A stretch of DNA of 64,000 nt, taken from contig DAOUJE010000051.1 of assembly GCA_034423055.1 (NCBI GenBank), positions 1 to 64,000 of the forward strand, in the 5' to 3' direction. Both the position numbers and the translations under genes were made by a program. The DNA comes from Bin127 sp034423055 (GTDB lineage Bacteria > Chloroflexota > Dehalococcoidia > Lucifugimonadales > Lucifugimonadaceae). Under the pieces are notes generated by a model. The model did no database searches. It was not told the DNA's origin and was given only the letters and a program-made list of their open reading frames with translations. Below, piece after piece: positions 43,169 to 51,137 of the stretch; within the stretch, counting starts at the first letter, position 1, and each line of letters begins with the position of its first letter.

Positions 43169-43495
43169 ATGATCTACGAGTTGCGGATTTACGAGTGCTT
43201 TGCTGGTAAGTTGCCGAATTTGAATGCTCGGTTTGCGAACCACACGATGGAGCTTTTCGAGAAGCATGGGATTCGGAATGTCGGGTACTGGACGCATGAT
43301 GTTGGTCCGAACAGCAATCAGTTGGTTTACCTAGTGGCGTTTGAGGATGCCAATCAACGTGCGGAGGCTTGGGCGAGTTTCCGAGCGGATCCGGAGTGGC
43401 AGAAGGTTTTCGAGGAGTCGCACCGAGATGGGATTCTGGTGAAGAACATCGAGAATCGGATATTGATGCCGACAGATTATTCGCCGATGCAGTGA
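43169..43495 (+). CDS. NIPSNAP-family protein
   Basis: 108 residues. Pattern MIYELRIYECFAGKLPNLNARF, TMELFEKHGIRNVGYWT and EAWASFRADPEWQKVFEES is that of the NIPSNAP ferredoxin-like fold (dimeric alpha-beta barrel). Function in bacteria is unclear, often in catabolic settings. A GGAG lies about 9 nt before the ATG. Confidence 0.85.
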   Translation: MIYELRIYECFAGKLPNLNARFANHTMELFEKHGIRNVGYWTHDVGPNSNQLVYLVAFEDANQRAEAWASFRADPEWQKVFEESHRDGILVKNIENRILMPTDYSPMQ

Positions 43496-43551
43496 GCCTC
43501 AGTGAATATGCTAGATTCAGAGCCAGTTACACGGAGATTGGGGGGTATTAG

Positions 43552-43776
43552 ATGACTCTCGCAGAGCGAACTGCTTCGGTTGAAGAAGACAAGAGACGTT
43601 TGGATGACTTGATCTCCGAGATCAGAGCCATCGATGAGGAAATTAAGAAGGAGTTGGACGATTTTCGTCACGACGTGCCTTTGCGCGATGATTATGGCGA
43701 GTACAGTAGACGACGACGAGCGCGGCTAGAAGGTTTGATTCGGGAGGTCAATGGGTTGGCGGACAAATACCAGTGA
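43552..43776 (+). CDS. Small coiled-coil protein
   Basis: 74 residues, strongly charged and helical: EEDKRRLDDLISEIRAIDEEIKKELDDF followed by a tyrosine/arginine segment (DDYGEYSRRRRARLEGLIREV). Heptad spacing of Leu/Ile indicates a coiled coil. GTGA overlap with the next gene indicates co-translation. No family recognised; perhaps a partner of the membrane protein that follows. Confidence 0.65.
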   Translation: MTLAERTASVEEDKRRLDDLISEIRAIDEEIKKELDDFRHDVPLRDDYGEYSRRRRARLEGLIREVNGLADKYQ

Positions 43777-44039
43777 TCTGGGCATATATCGGGATCGGTT
43801 TGACCATCTTCTTCGGCGGAGTCGGGTTAGGAATTCCGATGGGGATGTGGATCGGCAACATGCAAGCCGGTCAACGACAAATTCGGAAGGATGTCCAAGA
43901 GTTGCAAAGGCAAATGAACGATCTCCAGACCCTACAGCAATCAGCCTCGGACACCCGTTTGACGAGTCCGGCGGTCAGACTAGCCGAATCTTTGCGGGAA
44001 TTGATGGACAACGACCGTCAGGACACTACTAGACAATGA
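43773..44039 (+). CDS. Small single-pass membrane protein with coiled coil
   Basis: 88 residues from a GTG that overlaps the previous stop (GTGA). An N-terminal helix IWAYIGIGLTIFFGGVGLGI spans the membrane, then a cytosolic coiled coil (QIRKDVQELQRQMNDLQTLQ). No family recognised. The pair with the upstream coiled-coil protein suggests a two-part membrane-associated complex. Confidence 0.65.
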   Translation: MIWAYIGIGLTIFFGGVGLGIPMGMWIGNMQAGQRQIRKDVQELQRQMNDLQTLQQSASDTRLTSPAVRLAESLRELMDNDRQDTTRQ

Positions 44040-44106
44040 GGCAGGCATAGCGAACATTCATGTTTTTCAACCTATCGATATCCCTATTCACGCGTTCCTG
44101 CGATGC

Positions 44107-45081
44107 TCAGTAGCCGGCGACTTTGTCGCATTCGTAGATGAAGGGTTCTCCTGCGATGTAGCGGCGGAGGTTTTCTTTGAAGACTTCGCGGCGGCCTAGG
44201 TACATGTCGGGGACCAGGGCTGAGGCGTGGGGGGAGAAGATGATGTTGGGGGTGGTCCAGAGGGGGGAGTCGGGTTCTGGGGGTTCGGGTTCCATGGCGT
44301 CTAGGCCGGCGCCTGCTAGTTTGCCGTTGCGGATGGCTTCGCACATTGCGGTTTCGTCGACTATTCCGCCTCGGGAGATGATGATGATGTGGGCGGTTGG
44401 TTTCATCAGTGCGATGCGCCGTTTGTCGATGGAGTCCATCGATTCATTGGTGTAGGGACAGGCGACTACGAACCAGTCGGACATTGCGATGAGGTCGTCG
44501 AGTTTTTCTAGGCCCCAGACTTCCTCCGCGTGTGCGGATGGTCTTGGGTGCTTGTCGACCGCGTAGACGTTCATGTCGAATCCGGAGGCGCGTTTGGCGA
44601 CTCGGCGTCCGATGTTTCCGAAGCCGTAGATGCCGAGGGTTGCTCCTTCGAGTTCGATCTGTCGCCATGCGTAGTCTTCGGGGCGCCATTCGCGGGCCAA
44701 TTGCTGTGGCAGCATCTCATTTAGTCGTTGGGCGAGTGAGGTGATCAGTGCGAAGACGTGGGTAGCCATTGGGCTGACGTGGGAGTCGCGGGAGTTGGTG
44801 ACGGGGATGTCGGACTCGATGAGTTCGGGTATCTTCATGATTCCGTCGATGCCAGTTCCGGCGCAGTGTATCCACTTGAGGTTTTTGGCGGCGAGGAAGA
44901 CTTTGCGGGTTGGCCATCCGCAGTAGGCGTCGGCGTCTTCGATGGCGATTAGCTGGTCTTCTTCGGTTGTGCACCAGACGAAGTTGACGTCGGGGAAGGT
45001 GTCTTCGAGGTCGCGTAGGACGGCATCGTCGGCTTCACCGGGTGCGACGCCGCCGGGCATGGGGGTCATTAGTACTTTCAT
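44107..45081 (-). CDS. D-isomer specific 2-hydroxyacid dehydrogenase
   Basis: 324 residues from ATG 45081 (GAGGA 12 nt upstream; the frame is open to 45135). NAD motif LGIYGFGNIGRRVAKRA, arginine in IIIISRGGIVDETAM, glutamate in LDAMEPEPPEPDSPLW and histidine in NIIFSPHASALVP: the complete catalytic set of phosphoglycerate/glyoxylate reductase-like enzymes. Substrate not determinable; GhrA/phosphonate-type acids are possible. Confidence 0.88.
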   Translation of the reverse strand: MKVLMTPMPGGVAPGEADDAVLRDLEDTFPDVNFVWCTTEEDQLIAIEDADAYCGWPTRKVFLAAKNLKWIHCAGTGIDGIMKIPELIESDIPVTNSRDSHVSPMATHVFALITSLAQRLNEMLPQQLAREWRPEDYAWRQIELEGATLGIYGFGNIGRRVAKRASGFDMNVYAVDKHPRPSAHAEEVWGLEKLDDLIAMSDWFVVACPYTNESMDSIDKRRIALMKPTAHIIIISRGGIVDETAMCEAIRNGKLAGAGLDAMEPEPPEPDSPLWTTPNIIFSPHASALVPDMYLGRREVFKENLRRYIAGEPFIYECDKVAGY

Positions 45082-45361
45082 GGTGGGGATCCTCAGGGTG
45101 AAAGGGATGTTTCGCGTTGTTAGGTAATTTAGCACTCTCGCGGGGCGGGCACCCCCTGCGTGCTTGCTTCGCTCGCATGCGTCCCCCTCGCGGAGCGAAG
45201 GGGAGGAGCCATTTCCCTCCCTTACCTCTCTGGATGGACGTTCCGTCAGCTGAAGCGTCTGCCTTCGCGAGGATGAAGGTTAACGCATGTGGCGGCTCAC
45301 CCTCACCCCCGGATCAAGTCTGGGCAGGCTCTAGCCCTCTCCCATCAAGGGAGAGGGGAAA
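45082..45361. repeat. Spacer with CGTCCCC and CCCTCTCCC hairpin repeats
   Basis: Includes CGTCCCCCTCGCGGAGCGAA (about 45180) and CCCTCTCCCATCAAGGGAGA (about 45332-45351), a 7-bp inverted repeat. These are dispersed repeats; no gene seen. Confidence 0.55.
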
Positions 45362-45832
45362 TCATCGTCGCTTTGCGCGTTCCCGGGCGCACATCCATTC
45401 GTCGTGGGGTGGGACTGGTTCGCCGATTACGTATAGGAAGAAGTAGCATCCGGTGTCGCCGAGGAATTTGAACTGCTTTTTCAGGTCTTTGACTACGTCG
45501 TAGAAGCCGCCGTGGGAGCGGAGGTAATCGATGAAGCAGCCGTGTTCGGCGTCGAGTTCAATGATGCGTTGTGCGTTGTATGCGATGGCGGCGAGTTTTC
45601 GTCGGTTTCGGATGACGCGGGTGTCGTGTGCGAGTTCTTCCAGTTCTTCTTCGGTTAACGCGGCGACTCTGCCGATCTCGAAGCCGTGGAAGGCTTCGTT
45701 GGTGTCGGGCCATTTGGCGTTGACGACTTGCCAGGACATTCCGCTTTGGAAGACTGCTTTGGACATGACTTCTAGGTAGTCGTCGAGGGACTGGACTTGG
45801 ACTTGGGGCGGCGCGCCTTTTTCTTCGGGCAT
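45362..45832 (-). CDS. DNA-3-methyladenine glycosylase I-like protein, probably altered
   Basis: 156 residues aligned to Tag by MSWQVVNAKWPDTNEAFHGF, IGRVAALTEEELEELAHDTRVIRNRRKLAAIAYNAQRI and FLGDTGCYFFLYVIGEPVP. E. coli Tag's zinc ligands (N-terminal Cys/His, C-terminal His/Cys) are missing and the glutamate of EGQQAGLSW is replaced (AVFQSGMSW). Base excision of 3-methyladenine is therefore uncertain; it may bind damaged DNA without the zinc snap, or act on another base. Confidence 0.7.
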   Translation of the reverse strand: MPEEKGAPPQVQVQSLDDYLEVMSKAVFQSGMSWQVVNAKWPDTNEAFHGFEIGRVAALTEEELEELAHDTRVIRNRRKLAAIAYNAQRIIELDAEHGCFIDYLRSHGGFYDVVKDLKKQFKFLGDTGCYFFLYVIGEPVPPHDEWMCARERAKRR

Positions 45833-45964
45833 GGGGTGGAACTTTCTGAAGAATGATTGGCGATTTGATTGGGCGTTTCAAGTTTACATTTGGGCACGCG
45901 CGCATAAAATGCTTGTTGCGCACTGGCTGCGTATCGAAGTTGCTAACGGAGTTGGACATCCATC

Positions 45965-47128
45965 ATGCCGAATTTGAACAGACTGAGAGCGTTATCCGGG
46001 CAATCCGCTATTGTGGGAGTTGCCGAATCGGACCAGATTGGGAATGTGCCGGATAAGTCGCCGTTGGCGCATCATGCGGAGGCGGCGATCAATGCGTTGG
46101 ATGATGCGGGGCTTTCGCTTTCGGATGTGGATGGGTTGATGACGGCTGGTTGGTCGACGTTGGATGTGGGTGAGTATCTAGGGATTCATCCGCGGTTTAC
46201 GGACAGCACGTCGGTTGGCGGATCTTCGTTTGTGATCCACATAGCGCACGCGATTGCGGCGATACAGGCTGGGTACTGCGAGGTTGCGCTGATCACGCAT
46301 GGACAGGCTGGGCGGAGCGATCGGGCTAGGGCGGCAGCTAACTTGGGCACGCCGCAGAGCCAGTATGAGACTCCATACGGGATCATCGGCCCCCCGGTCT
46401 CGTATTCGATGGCGTGTCGGCGGTATATGCACCAGTACGGTGAAGACCGGACGCGGGAGGCGATGGCGAACATTGCGGTGTCGACTCGCAAATGGGCGAA
46501 CATGAACGCGAAGGCTTACTTCTACGACCGCCCGGCGACGTTCGACGACTATCACGAATCACGATGGATCTCGTGGCCGTTCCATTTGTTGGACTGCTGC
46601 TTGGTAACGGACGCAGGCGCGGCGATTGTTGTGACGACGGCTGAACGGGCGAAGGATTGTGCGAAGGGTGGTGCGAAGGTGCTCGGCGCGGCCGAGGGTC
46701 ACGACCACTCGATGATTTCGCAGATGCCGGATTTGACGCGGGCATTTGGTCGGAACACGGGTCAGCAGGCGTTGGATATGGCAGGAGTTTCGCACTCCGA
46801 TCTCGACCTGATGATGATCTACGACTCATTCACTTACACGGTGTTGGTTTCGTTGGAAAACCTAGGGTTCTGTGGCCCTGGAGAAGGTCCAGACTTGGTG
46901 GCGAATCAGCGTACGGCTCCGGGTGGTGATTTCCCGGTGAACACCTCGGGCGGCGGTTTGTCGTACACGCACCCTGGGATGTACGGGATCTTCACGGTCG
47001 TCGAAGCAGTTCGGCAGTTGCGCGGCGAGACTGGCGAGCGGCAGTTGGATGACTGCAACTTGGCGGTGGCGCATGGCACCGGCGGTCAACTGTCGTCGAC
47101 GGGAACGGTGATATTGGCTGCGCCTTAG
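45965..47128 (+). CDS. Thiolase-like protein without the active-site cysteine (SCPx-type)
   Basis: 387 residues, thiolase fold (SAIVGVAESDQIGNVPD, HAIAAIQAGYCEVALITHGQ, TSGGGLSYTHPGMYGIF, LAVAHGTGGQLSSTGTVIL). The nucleophilic cysteine of thiolases is serine here (VGGSSFVIHIA), as in the non-catalytic or lipid-transfer subgroup. The C-terminal CxG loop is also changed to HGTGGQ. In archaea and many bacteria such thiolase-like proteins form complexes with DUF35 partners, and one is encoded 1.9 kb downstream. Role in acyl-CoA or sterol/aromatic side-chain metabolism is inferred. Confidence 0.82.
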   Translation: MPNLNRLRALSGQSAIVGVAESDQIGNVPDKSPLAHHAEAAINALDDAGLSLSDVDGLMTAGWSTLDVGEYLGIHPRFTDSTSVGGSSFVIHIAHAIAAIQAGYCEVALITHGQAGRSDRARAAANLGTPQSQYETPYGIIGPPVSYSMACRRYMHQYGEDRTREAMANIAVSTRKWANMNAKAYFYDRPATFDDYHESRWISWPFHLLDCCLVTDAGAAIVVTTAERAKDCAKGGAKVLGAAEGHDHSMISQMPDLTRAFGRNTGQQALDMAGVSHSDLDLMMIYDSFTYTVLVSLENLGFCGPGEGPDLVANQRTAPGGDFPVNTSGGGLSYTHPGMYGIFTVVEAVRQLRGETGERQLDDCNLAVAHGTGGQLSSTGTVILAAP

Positions 47129-47150
47129 CGGGCAAACATCTAACGCTCAT

Positions 47151-48443
47151 ATGTCGGAACATGGCACACCCAGCGAAGCAGATGCGGAGCGACTAGATCC
47201 TCAGTTCGCAGCACGTATTCGGCGCGAGATTGAGGCGTGGCGTGCCGAAGGTATGATCTCCGCCGAAGTAGCCGAAGTACTACTTGCTCGCTATGAATCA
47301 ACGGAGGCGGAGAGGCGTTCTTTCAGCTTGAATCGTCTTGCGGGTATCTTGGCGGTTATGGGTGCGGTGTTGGTCGGACTTGGTGTTGTCGGCTTGGTAG
47401 CGGTCAACTGGAGCGAGATATCGGATCTTGCGAAGTTAGTGATGATGGTTACGTGCACTGCGGCATCTTACGTATCCGGTTGGTTGCTGGCGTATCGGGT
47501 GGGATATGCGCGTGTTGGCATAGCGTTGATTCTGTTGGGCGCGATACTCTTCGGCGCATCGATTCATCTGATCGCGCAATCTTTCAACGTTGATGTGAAC
47601 CACCCGAATCTAGTCACGGCGTGGTTCTTGGGAGTGGTGCCTTTGGCGTACGTCACTAGGTCGAAGGCGTTGCTGGTGCTCTCGATAATTCTCTTGCTCT
47701 CCGCGCTGGGTTTTCGAGCGCAGGGATGGTTCGAACCAGGCTTTGAATCATTGAGCGTTTTCATTTTGGGGTTGGCGGTTTACATATCAGTTGCTGCTGC
47801 GCTGTTTGCGGCCGGGAGGCTGCACGCTAGATACGACGAATTCCGACATTTCGTGAGAATCTTTGAGATATGGGGATTCATAATTGCGGGTATCGGCGTC
47901 TACGTCTTGAGCTGGCTCACGCTGTGGCGGGAACTGGAATGGTGGGGTTTCGGAGACCTAATCGTGTCGGTGGTTGCGTTCGAGTATTGGGTGTTCTTCT
48001 CAGCGTTTATCATCATTGCCGTTGCGGGAATGTTTTTGGTTGGACGGATTTCACCGCGTGAAGTTCCAGACTCCGATCGTGATCGTTGGGAGTTGATAGG
48101 TGTGTTCGGGATTGTGGGAATTGCGATTTTGACTCTTGTCAGTGTCATTTTCACAATCACTTGGGTCTGGGTCGTTTTCAACGTCATCGTTGTGATCGGG
48201 GTCATTGCCATGATCAACGCTGGAATACGGTTCAACCGCGGCTATCTCGTAAATATCGCCTTCATCCTGTTCGGAGTGACTGTGTTGACTCGTTACTTCG
48301 AAATTGCTGCGATATTCGAGATTCTCGACCAAGCAGTTTCGTTCATCATCGCGGGTGTTTTGCTGATTGTGATGGCGTTTGGGCTGGAACGGCTTCGCAA
48401 GAACCTCTTGGAGCGCATGCGATCGGAGGTTTTGGATCAGTGA
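47151..48443 (+). CDS. DUF2157 membrane protein
   Basis: 430 residues. N-terminal cytosolic part (RIRREIEAWRAEGMISAEVAEVLLARY) followed by about twelve hydrophobic segments, starting LAGILAVMGAVLVGLGVVGLV. This is the DUF2157 pattern. The partner gene (GDYXXLXY) overlaps its stop by four bases, the usual pairing of these two families. Function unknown. Confidence 0.85.
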   Translation: MSEHGTPSEADAERLDPQFAARIRREIEAWRAEGMISAEVAEVLLARYESTEAERRSFSLNRLAGILAVMGAVLVGLGVVGLVAVNWSEISDLAKLVMMVTCTAASYVSGWLLAYRVGYARVGIALILLGAILFGASIHLIAQSFNVDVNHPNLVTAWFLGVVPLAYVTRSKALLVLSIILLLSALGFRAQGWFEPGFESLSVFILGLAVYISVAAALFAAGRLHARYDEFRHFVRIFEIWGFIIAGIGVYVLSWLTLWRELEWWGFGDLIVSVVAFEYWVFFSAFIIIAVAGMFLVGRISPREVPDSDRDRWELIGVFGIVGIAILTLVSVIFTITWVWVVFNVIVVIGVIAMINAGIRFNRGYLVNIAFILFGVTVLTRYFEIAAIFEILDQAVSFIIAGVLLIVMAFGLERLRKNLLERMRSEVLDQ

Positions 48444-48946
48444 CGCGGAGTGCGACATGGGTGTTTTTCGCCATTGTTGCCTTGCAGGTGGTCGGGCTTG
48501 TAGCTTTCGCGGCGGTCAAGCAATACGCCGTCGCCAGTGGCACCGAGGTGATCCTCCAAGGCGCGCCCGTAGATCCTCGGTCATTGATGCAGGGGGACTA
48601 CGCGATTCTCGACTACGAGATCGCGGACGTGCCGAACAGGTACGAGTCTTTCTTTGAGTCCGGCGATGACGTGATCGTTGTGTTGACGGAACGAAGTGAG
48701 GTTTGGGAGGCTATCGAGTACTTGGACAGTTATACGGCTAGGGAGCTCAGGAATGAGGTCATTATCCGCGGAGAGTTGCAGGCGAACGGCAGGATCGATT
48801 TTGGGATTGGGACGTATTTCGTGCCGGAAGGTACCGGGCGCGCTGTGGAGCGGGCGCGGGACGTGAAGATCAGGGTGTCGCTCAGTGATGATGGGGATGC
48901 GACGGTTACGGGAGTGATTTTGGATGGGGAGGATTTTTCTCCGTGA
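48440..48946 (+). CDS. GDYXXLXY domain protein
   Basis: 168 residues from a GTG that overlaps the DUF2157 stop (GTGA). One N-terminal membrane helix (WVFFAIVALQVVGLVAF), then the defining motif QGDYAILDYEI near residue 52 and a beta-rich domain. Exported and membrane-anchored; co-occurrence with DUF2157 is conserved, so the two presumably act together. No known activity. Confidence 0.85.
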   Translation: MTRSATWVFFAIVALQVVGLVAFAAVKQYAVASGTEVILQGAPVDPRSLMQGDYAILDYEIADVPNRYESFFESGDDVIVVLTERSEVWEAIEYLDSYTARELRNEVIIRGELQANGRIDFGIGTYFVPEGTGRAVERARDVKIRVSLSDDGDATVTGVILDGEDFSP

Positions 48947-49052
48947 TAACGTGGCCTATGTTGCTCGTCGTCATGCCGACGCACCGCTCGGTTACAATCT
49001 ACTCACGGTTTGAAACCCTAGAACGCAACCATCTCCGCGAAGGGAATACACG

Positions 49053-49472
49053 ATGACCACTGATGCGCCTGCACGACCTGAGCCTGTTTCGCAGCCGGAA
49101 TCTGATCGTTACTGGGAAGGTGCCAAGAATGGTGAGCTTTGGTTGCAGCGTGACAAGGCTACGGGTGAGTATCAGTTCTACCCGCGGGCTTTCAGTCTAG
49201 CGACGCCGGGGGGCGAGCTGGAGTGGATGAAGGCATCGGGGAACGCGACATTGCACACGTTTGGGATCGTGCACGTTCCGCCGCATCCGGCTTTCATGGG
49301 TGAGGTGCCGTACATCACGGCGATTGTGGAGTTGGAGGAGGGGCCTAAGATGGCGTCGAACATCGTGGGAGTGGATCCAGAGCCGGAGAATCTGAGCATC
49401 GGGATGGCGCTCAAGGTGGTGTTCACGAAGATCAGCGACGACTGCACGTTGCCGAACTTCACGCCGATGTGA
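49053..49472 (+). CDS. DUF35 OB-fold protein lacking zinc-ribbon cysteines
   Basis: 139 residues. The N-terminal helix SDRYWEGAKNGELWLQRDKATGEYQFYPRAF is the DUF35 rubredoxin-like region, but where four cysteines usually bind zinc there are none. The OB-fold follows (ATLHTFGIVHVPPHPAF, NLSIGMALKVVFTKI). DUF35 proteins partner thiolase-like proteins in acyl transfer complexes; the thiolase at 45965 is the likely partner. Confidence 0.8.
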   Translation: MTTDAPARPEPVSQPESDRYWEGAKNGELWLQRDKATGEYQFYPRAFSLATPGGELEWMKASGNATLHTFGIVHVPPHPAFMGEVPYITAIVELEEGPKMASNIVGVDPEPENLSIGMALKVVFTKISDDCTLPNFTPM

Positions 49473-50067
49473 TGTCGCTTCGGGAGTGAGTTAAGGCTCG
49501 CTCTTGATGAGAGATTTTGCTCCTTTCGCTGGGTGAAAGGGGCGCGAGAGTAGCGAGTGGGGTATGTGCGGGGAGGCGAGGGGGTGATGCCGCGCCGTTA
49601 CGGCGCGTCGCGTCTATGTCATCCCCAGTGCGACCATCCCTGTCATTCCGAGCGTGGCGAGGAATCTCATCGCCTCGTGATGGGAATGCCGTGTGAGATT
49701 CTTCACTCCGCTGCGCTCCGTTCAGAATGACAGGGGGCAGAGTGGTCCGTTCAGAATGACGGGGGGACAGGGCACGTTCAGGAGGACAGGGGGACAGGGG
49801 GACAGGGTCCGTTCAGAATGACAAGGTTGGGCAGAGGGGTTCCGTCCTCCTTGCCGCACCGTGCATACCCCGCGCATTTGCTTCGCTTGTGCGCGCCCCT
49901 TTCGTTCCGAAAGGGGCTGTGCCGCCTCCCTCTGTCCCTCTGGATTCCTGCCTTCGCAGGAATGACGGGGTTTTCGTCTAAGCGGGAATGACGTGAAACG
50001 CGTATTGCACAATTTAGTTATTGTTGCGCGGCTTTCGTTTTGCTGTGCGTGATGTGAGGACATCGAG
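49473..50067. repeat. Repeat-rich spacer: hairpin core without terminal repeats, plus CCCCTTTCG family
   Basis: GTCATTCCGAGCGTGGCGAG followed by GAATCTCATCGC (49660) and TGTGAGATTCTTCACTCCGC (49692) is the same hairpin core as in the MITE-like elements, with the TTCAGAATGACAGGGGG arm repeated about four times (49724-49830), but no ACGCRTGATGC ends. Further on are CGCCCCTTTCGTTCCGAAAG (about 49896) and GGATTCCTGCCTTCGCAGGA (about 49942). No gene recognised. Confidence 0.65.
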
Positions 50068-50985
50068 ATGAACAGGCACTTTCTAAGGTTCAAAGACCTC
50101 CCACCAGTGGAGATTTCTCCGTTGCTGTACCGGGCGATCGAGCTTAAGAGTGGTGCAGAGAGTCGAGCGTTGGAGGGGATGTCGGTCGCTTTGTTGTTCG
50201 AGAAGCCCTCGCTGAGGACGAAGTTGTCGTTTTGGATCGGCGCTGAGAAGCTTGGTGCGAAACCGGTGTACTTTTCACCGGAGGAAGTCGGACTCGGCAA
50301 GCGCGAGCCGGTTGCGGATGTCGCGAAGGTGATTGCGAGCATGGCGGACATGGTTGTGGTTCGCACGTTTGCACAGGCAACGCTGGATGAGTTCGGCGAA
50401 AACAGCGATGTGCCGGTGATCAATGCACTCACCGATAGCGAGCATCCGTGTCAGGCTCTGGCGGACGTGATGACGATGTTGGAGGTACGTGGTTATCTCG
50501 ACGACGTGCGCGTGGCGTTTATCGGAGATGGGAACAACGTTGCGGCGAGTCTGGCGTATGCGGTAGCGGCGCTCGGCGGAGACATCGTCGTGGCTTCGCC
50601 GAACGGGTATGAATTGCCGTACGGGGTACGTTCAGACATTGCGGACTACACGTCGGGACTGGCGAAGATGGGTAGCGTGATACAGATCCGTGACCCGATC
50701 GAAGGCACACGGAATGCCGACTTTGTCTATACGGACGTGTGGACGAGTATGGGGCAGGAGGCTGAGACGGCGCAACGACTGAAGGATTTCCAAGGGTACC
50801 AGGTGAATCCTGAGTTGATGGAGTTGGCGAGGCCGCAGGCTCGGTTCATGCACGACATGCCGGCGCATCCGGGTGAAGAGGTCTCGGAGGATATGATGTC
50901 GCACCCGTCATCGGTGGTGTACCAGCAGGCCGAGAATCGCATGTGGGCGCAGATGGCTTTGATGGAAAAGATAGTCGAGAGCTAG
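50068..50985 (+). CDS. argF: Ornithine carbamoyltransferase-like enzyme
   Basis: 305 residues. Carbamoyl phosphate site FEKPSLRTKLSF (S-x-R-T-K rather than STRTR), HPCQALADVMTMLE, and the ornithine loop DVWTSMGQEAE. The usual HCLP motif, whose cysteine contacts ornithine, reads HDMPAHPGEEV, so cysteine is aspartate. This may be a lineage-specific form or another carbamoyltransferase. Product citrulline in arginine synthesis is expected. Begins with GAGG upstream; der, plsY and gpsA follow. Confidence 0.85.
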   Translation: MNRHFLRFKDLPPVEISPLLYRAIELKSGAESRALEGMSVALLFEKPSLRTKLSFWIGAEKLGAKPVYFSPEEVGLGKREPVADVAKVIASMADMVVVRTFAQATLDEFGENSDVPVINALTDSEHPCQALADVMTMLEVRGYLDDVRVAFIGDGNNVAASLAYAVAALGGDIVVASPNGYELPYGVRSDIADYTSGLAKMGSVIQIRDPIEGTRNADFVYTDVWTSMGQEAETAQRLKDFQGYQVNPELMELARPQARFMHDMPAHPGEEVSEDMMSHPSSVVYQQAENRMWAQMALMEKIVES

Positions 50986-51015
50986 GCAGCGGGGCCTCAC
51001 CGTTCACCCCCTCTG

Positions 51016-51042
51016 AATCTCCCCCTGTAAGGGGGAGGAGAG
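51016..51042 (+). terminator. Hairpin between argF and der
   Basis: CTCCCCC-TGTAA-GGGGGAG forms a 7-bp G/C stem about 30 nt after the argF stop. No T-run follows, so it may be another dispersed palindrome instead of a terminator. Confidence 0.35.
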
Positions 51043-51137
51043 GATGAGTGGGAGAGGGGATGGATCGTGTGTGCCCCCTTTGTCCTGCGGACATTTCCCC
51101 CGCGAGCGAGGGAAACCCAAGAATTTTGACGATAACG

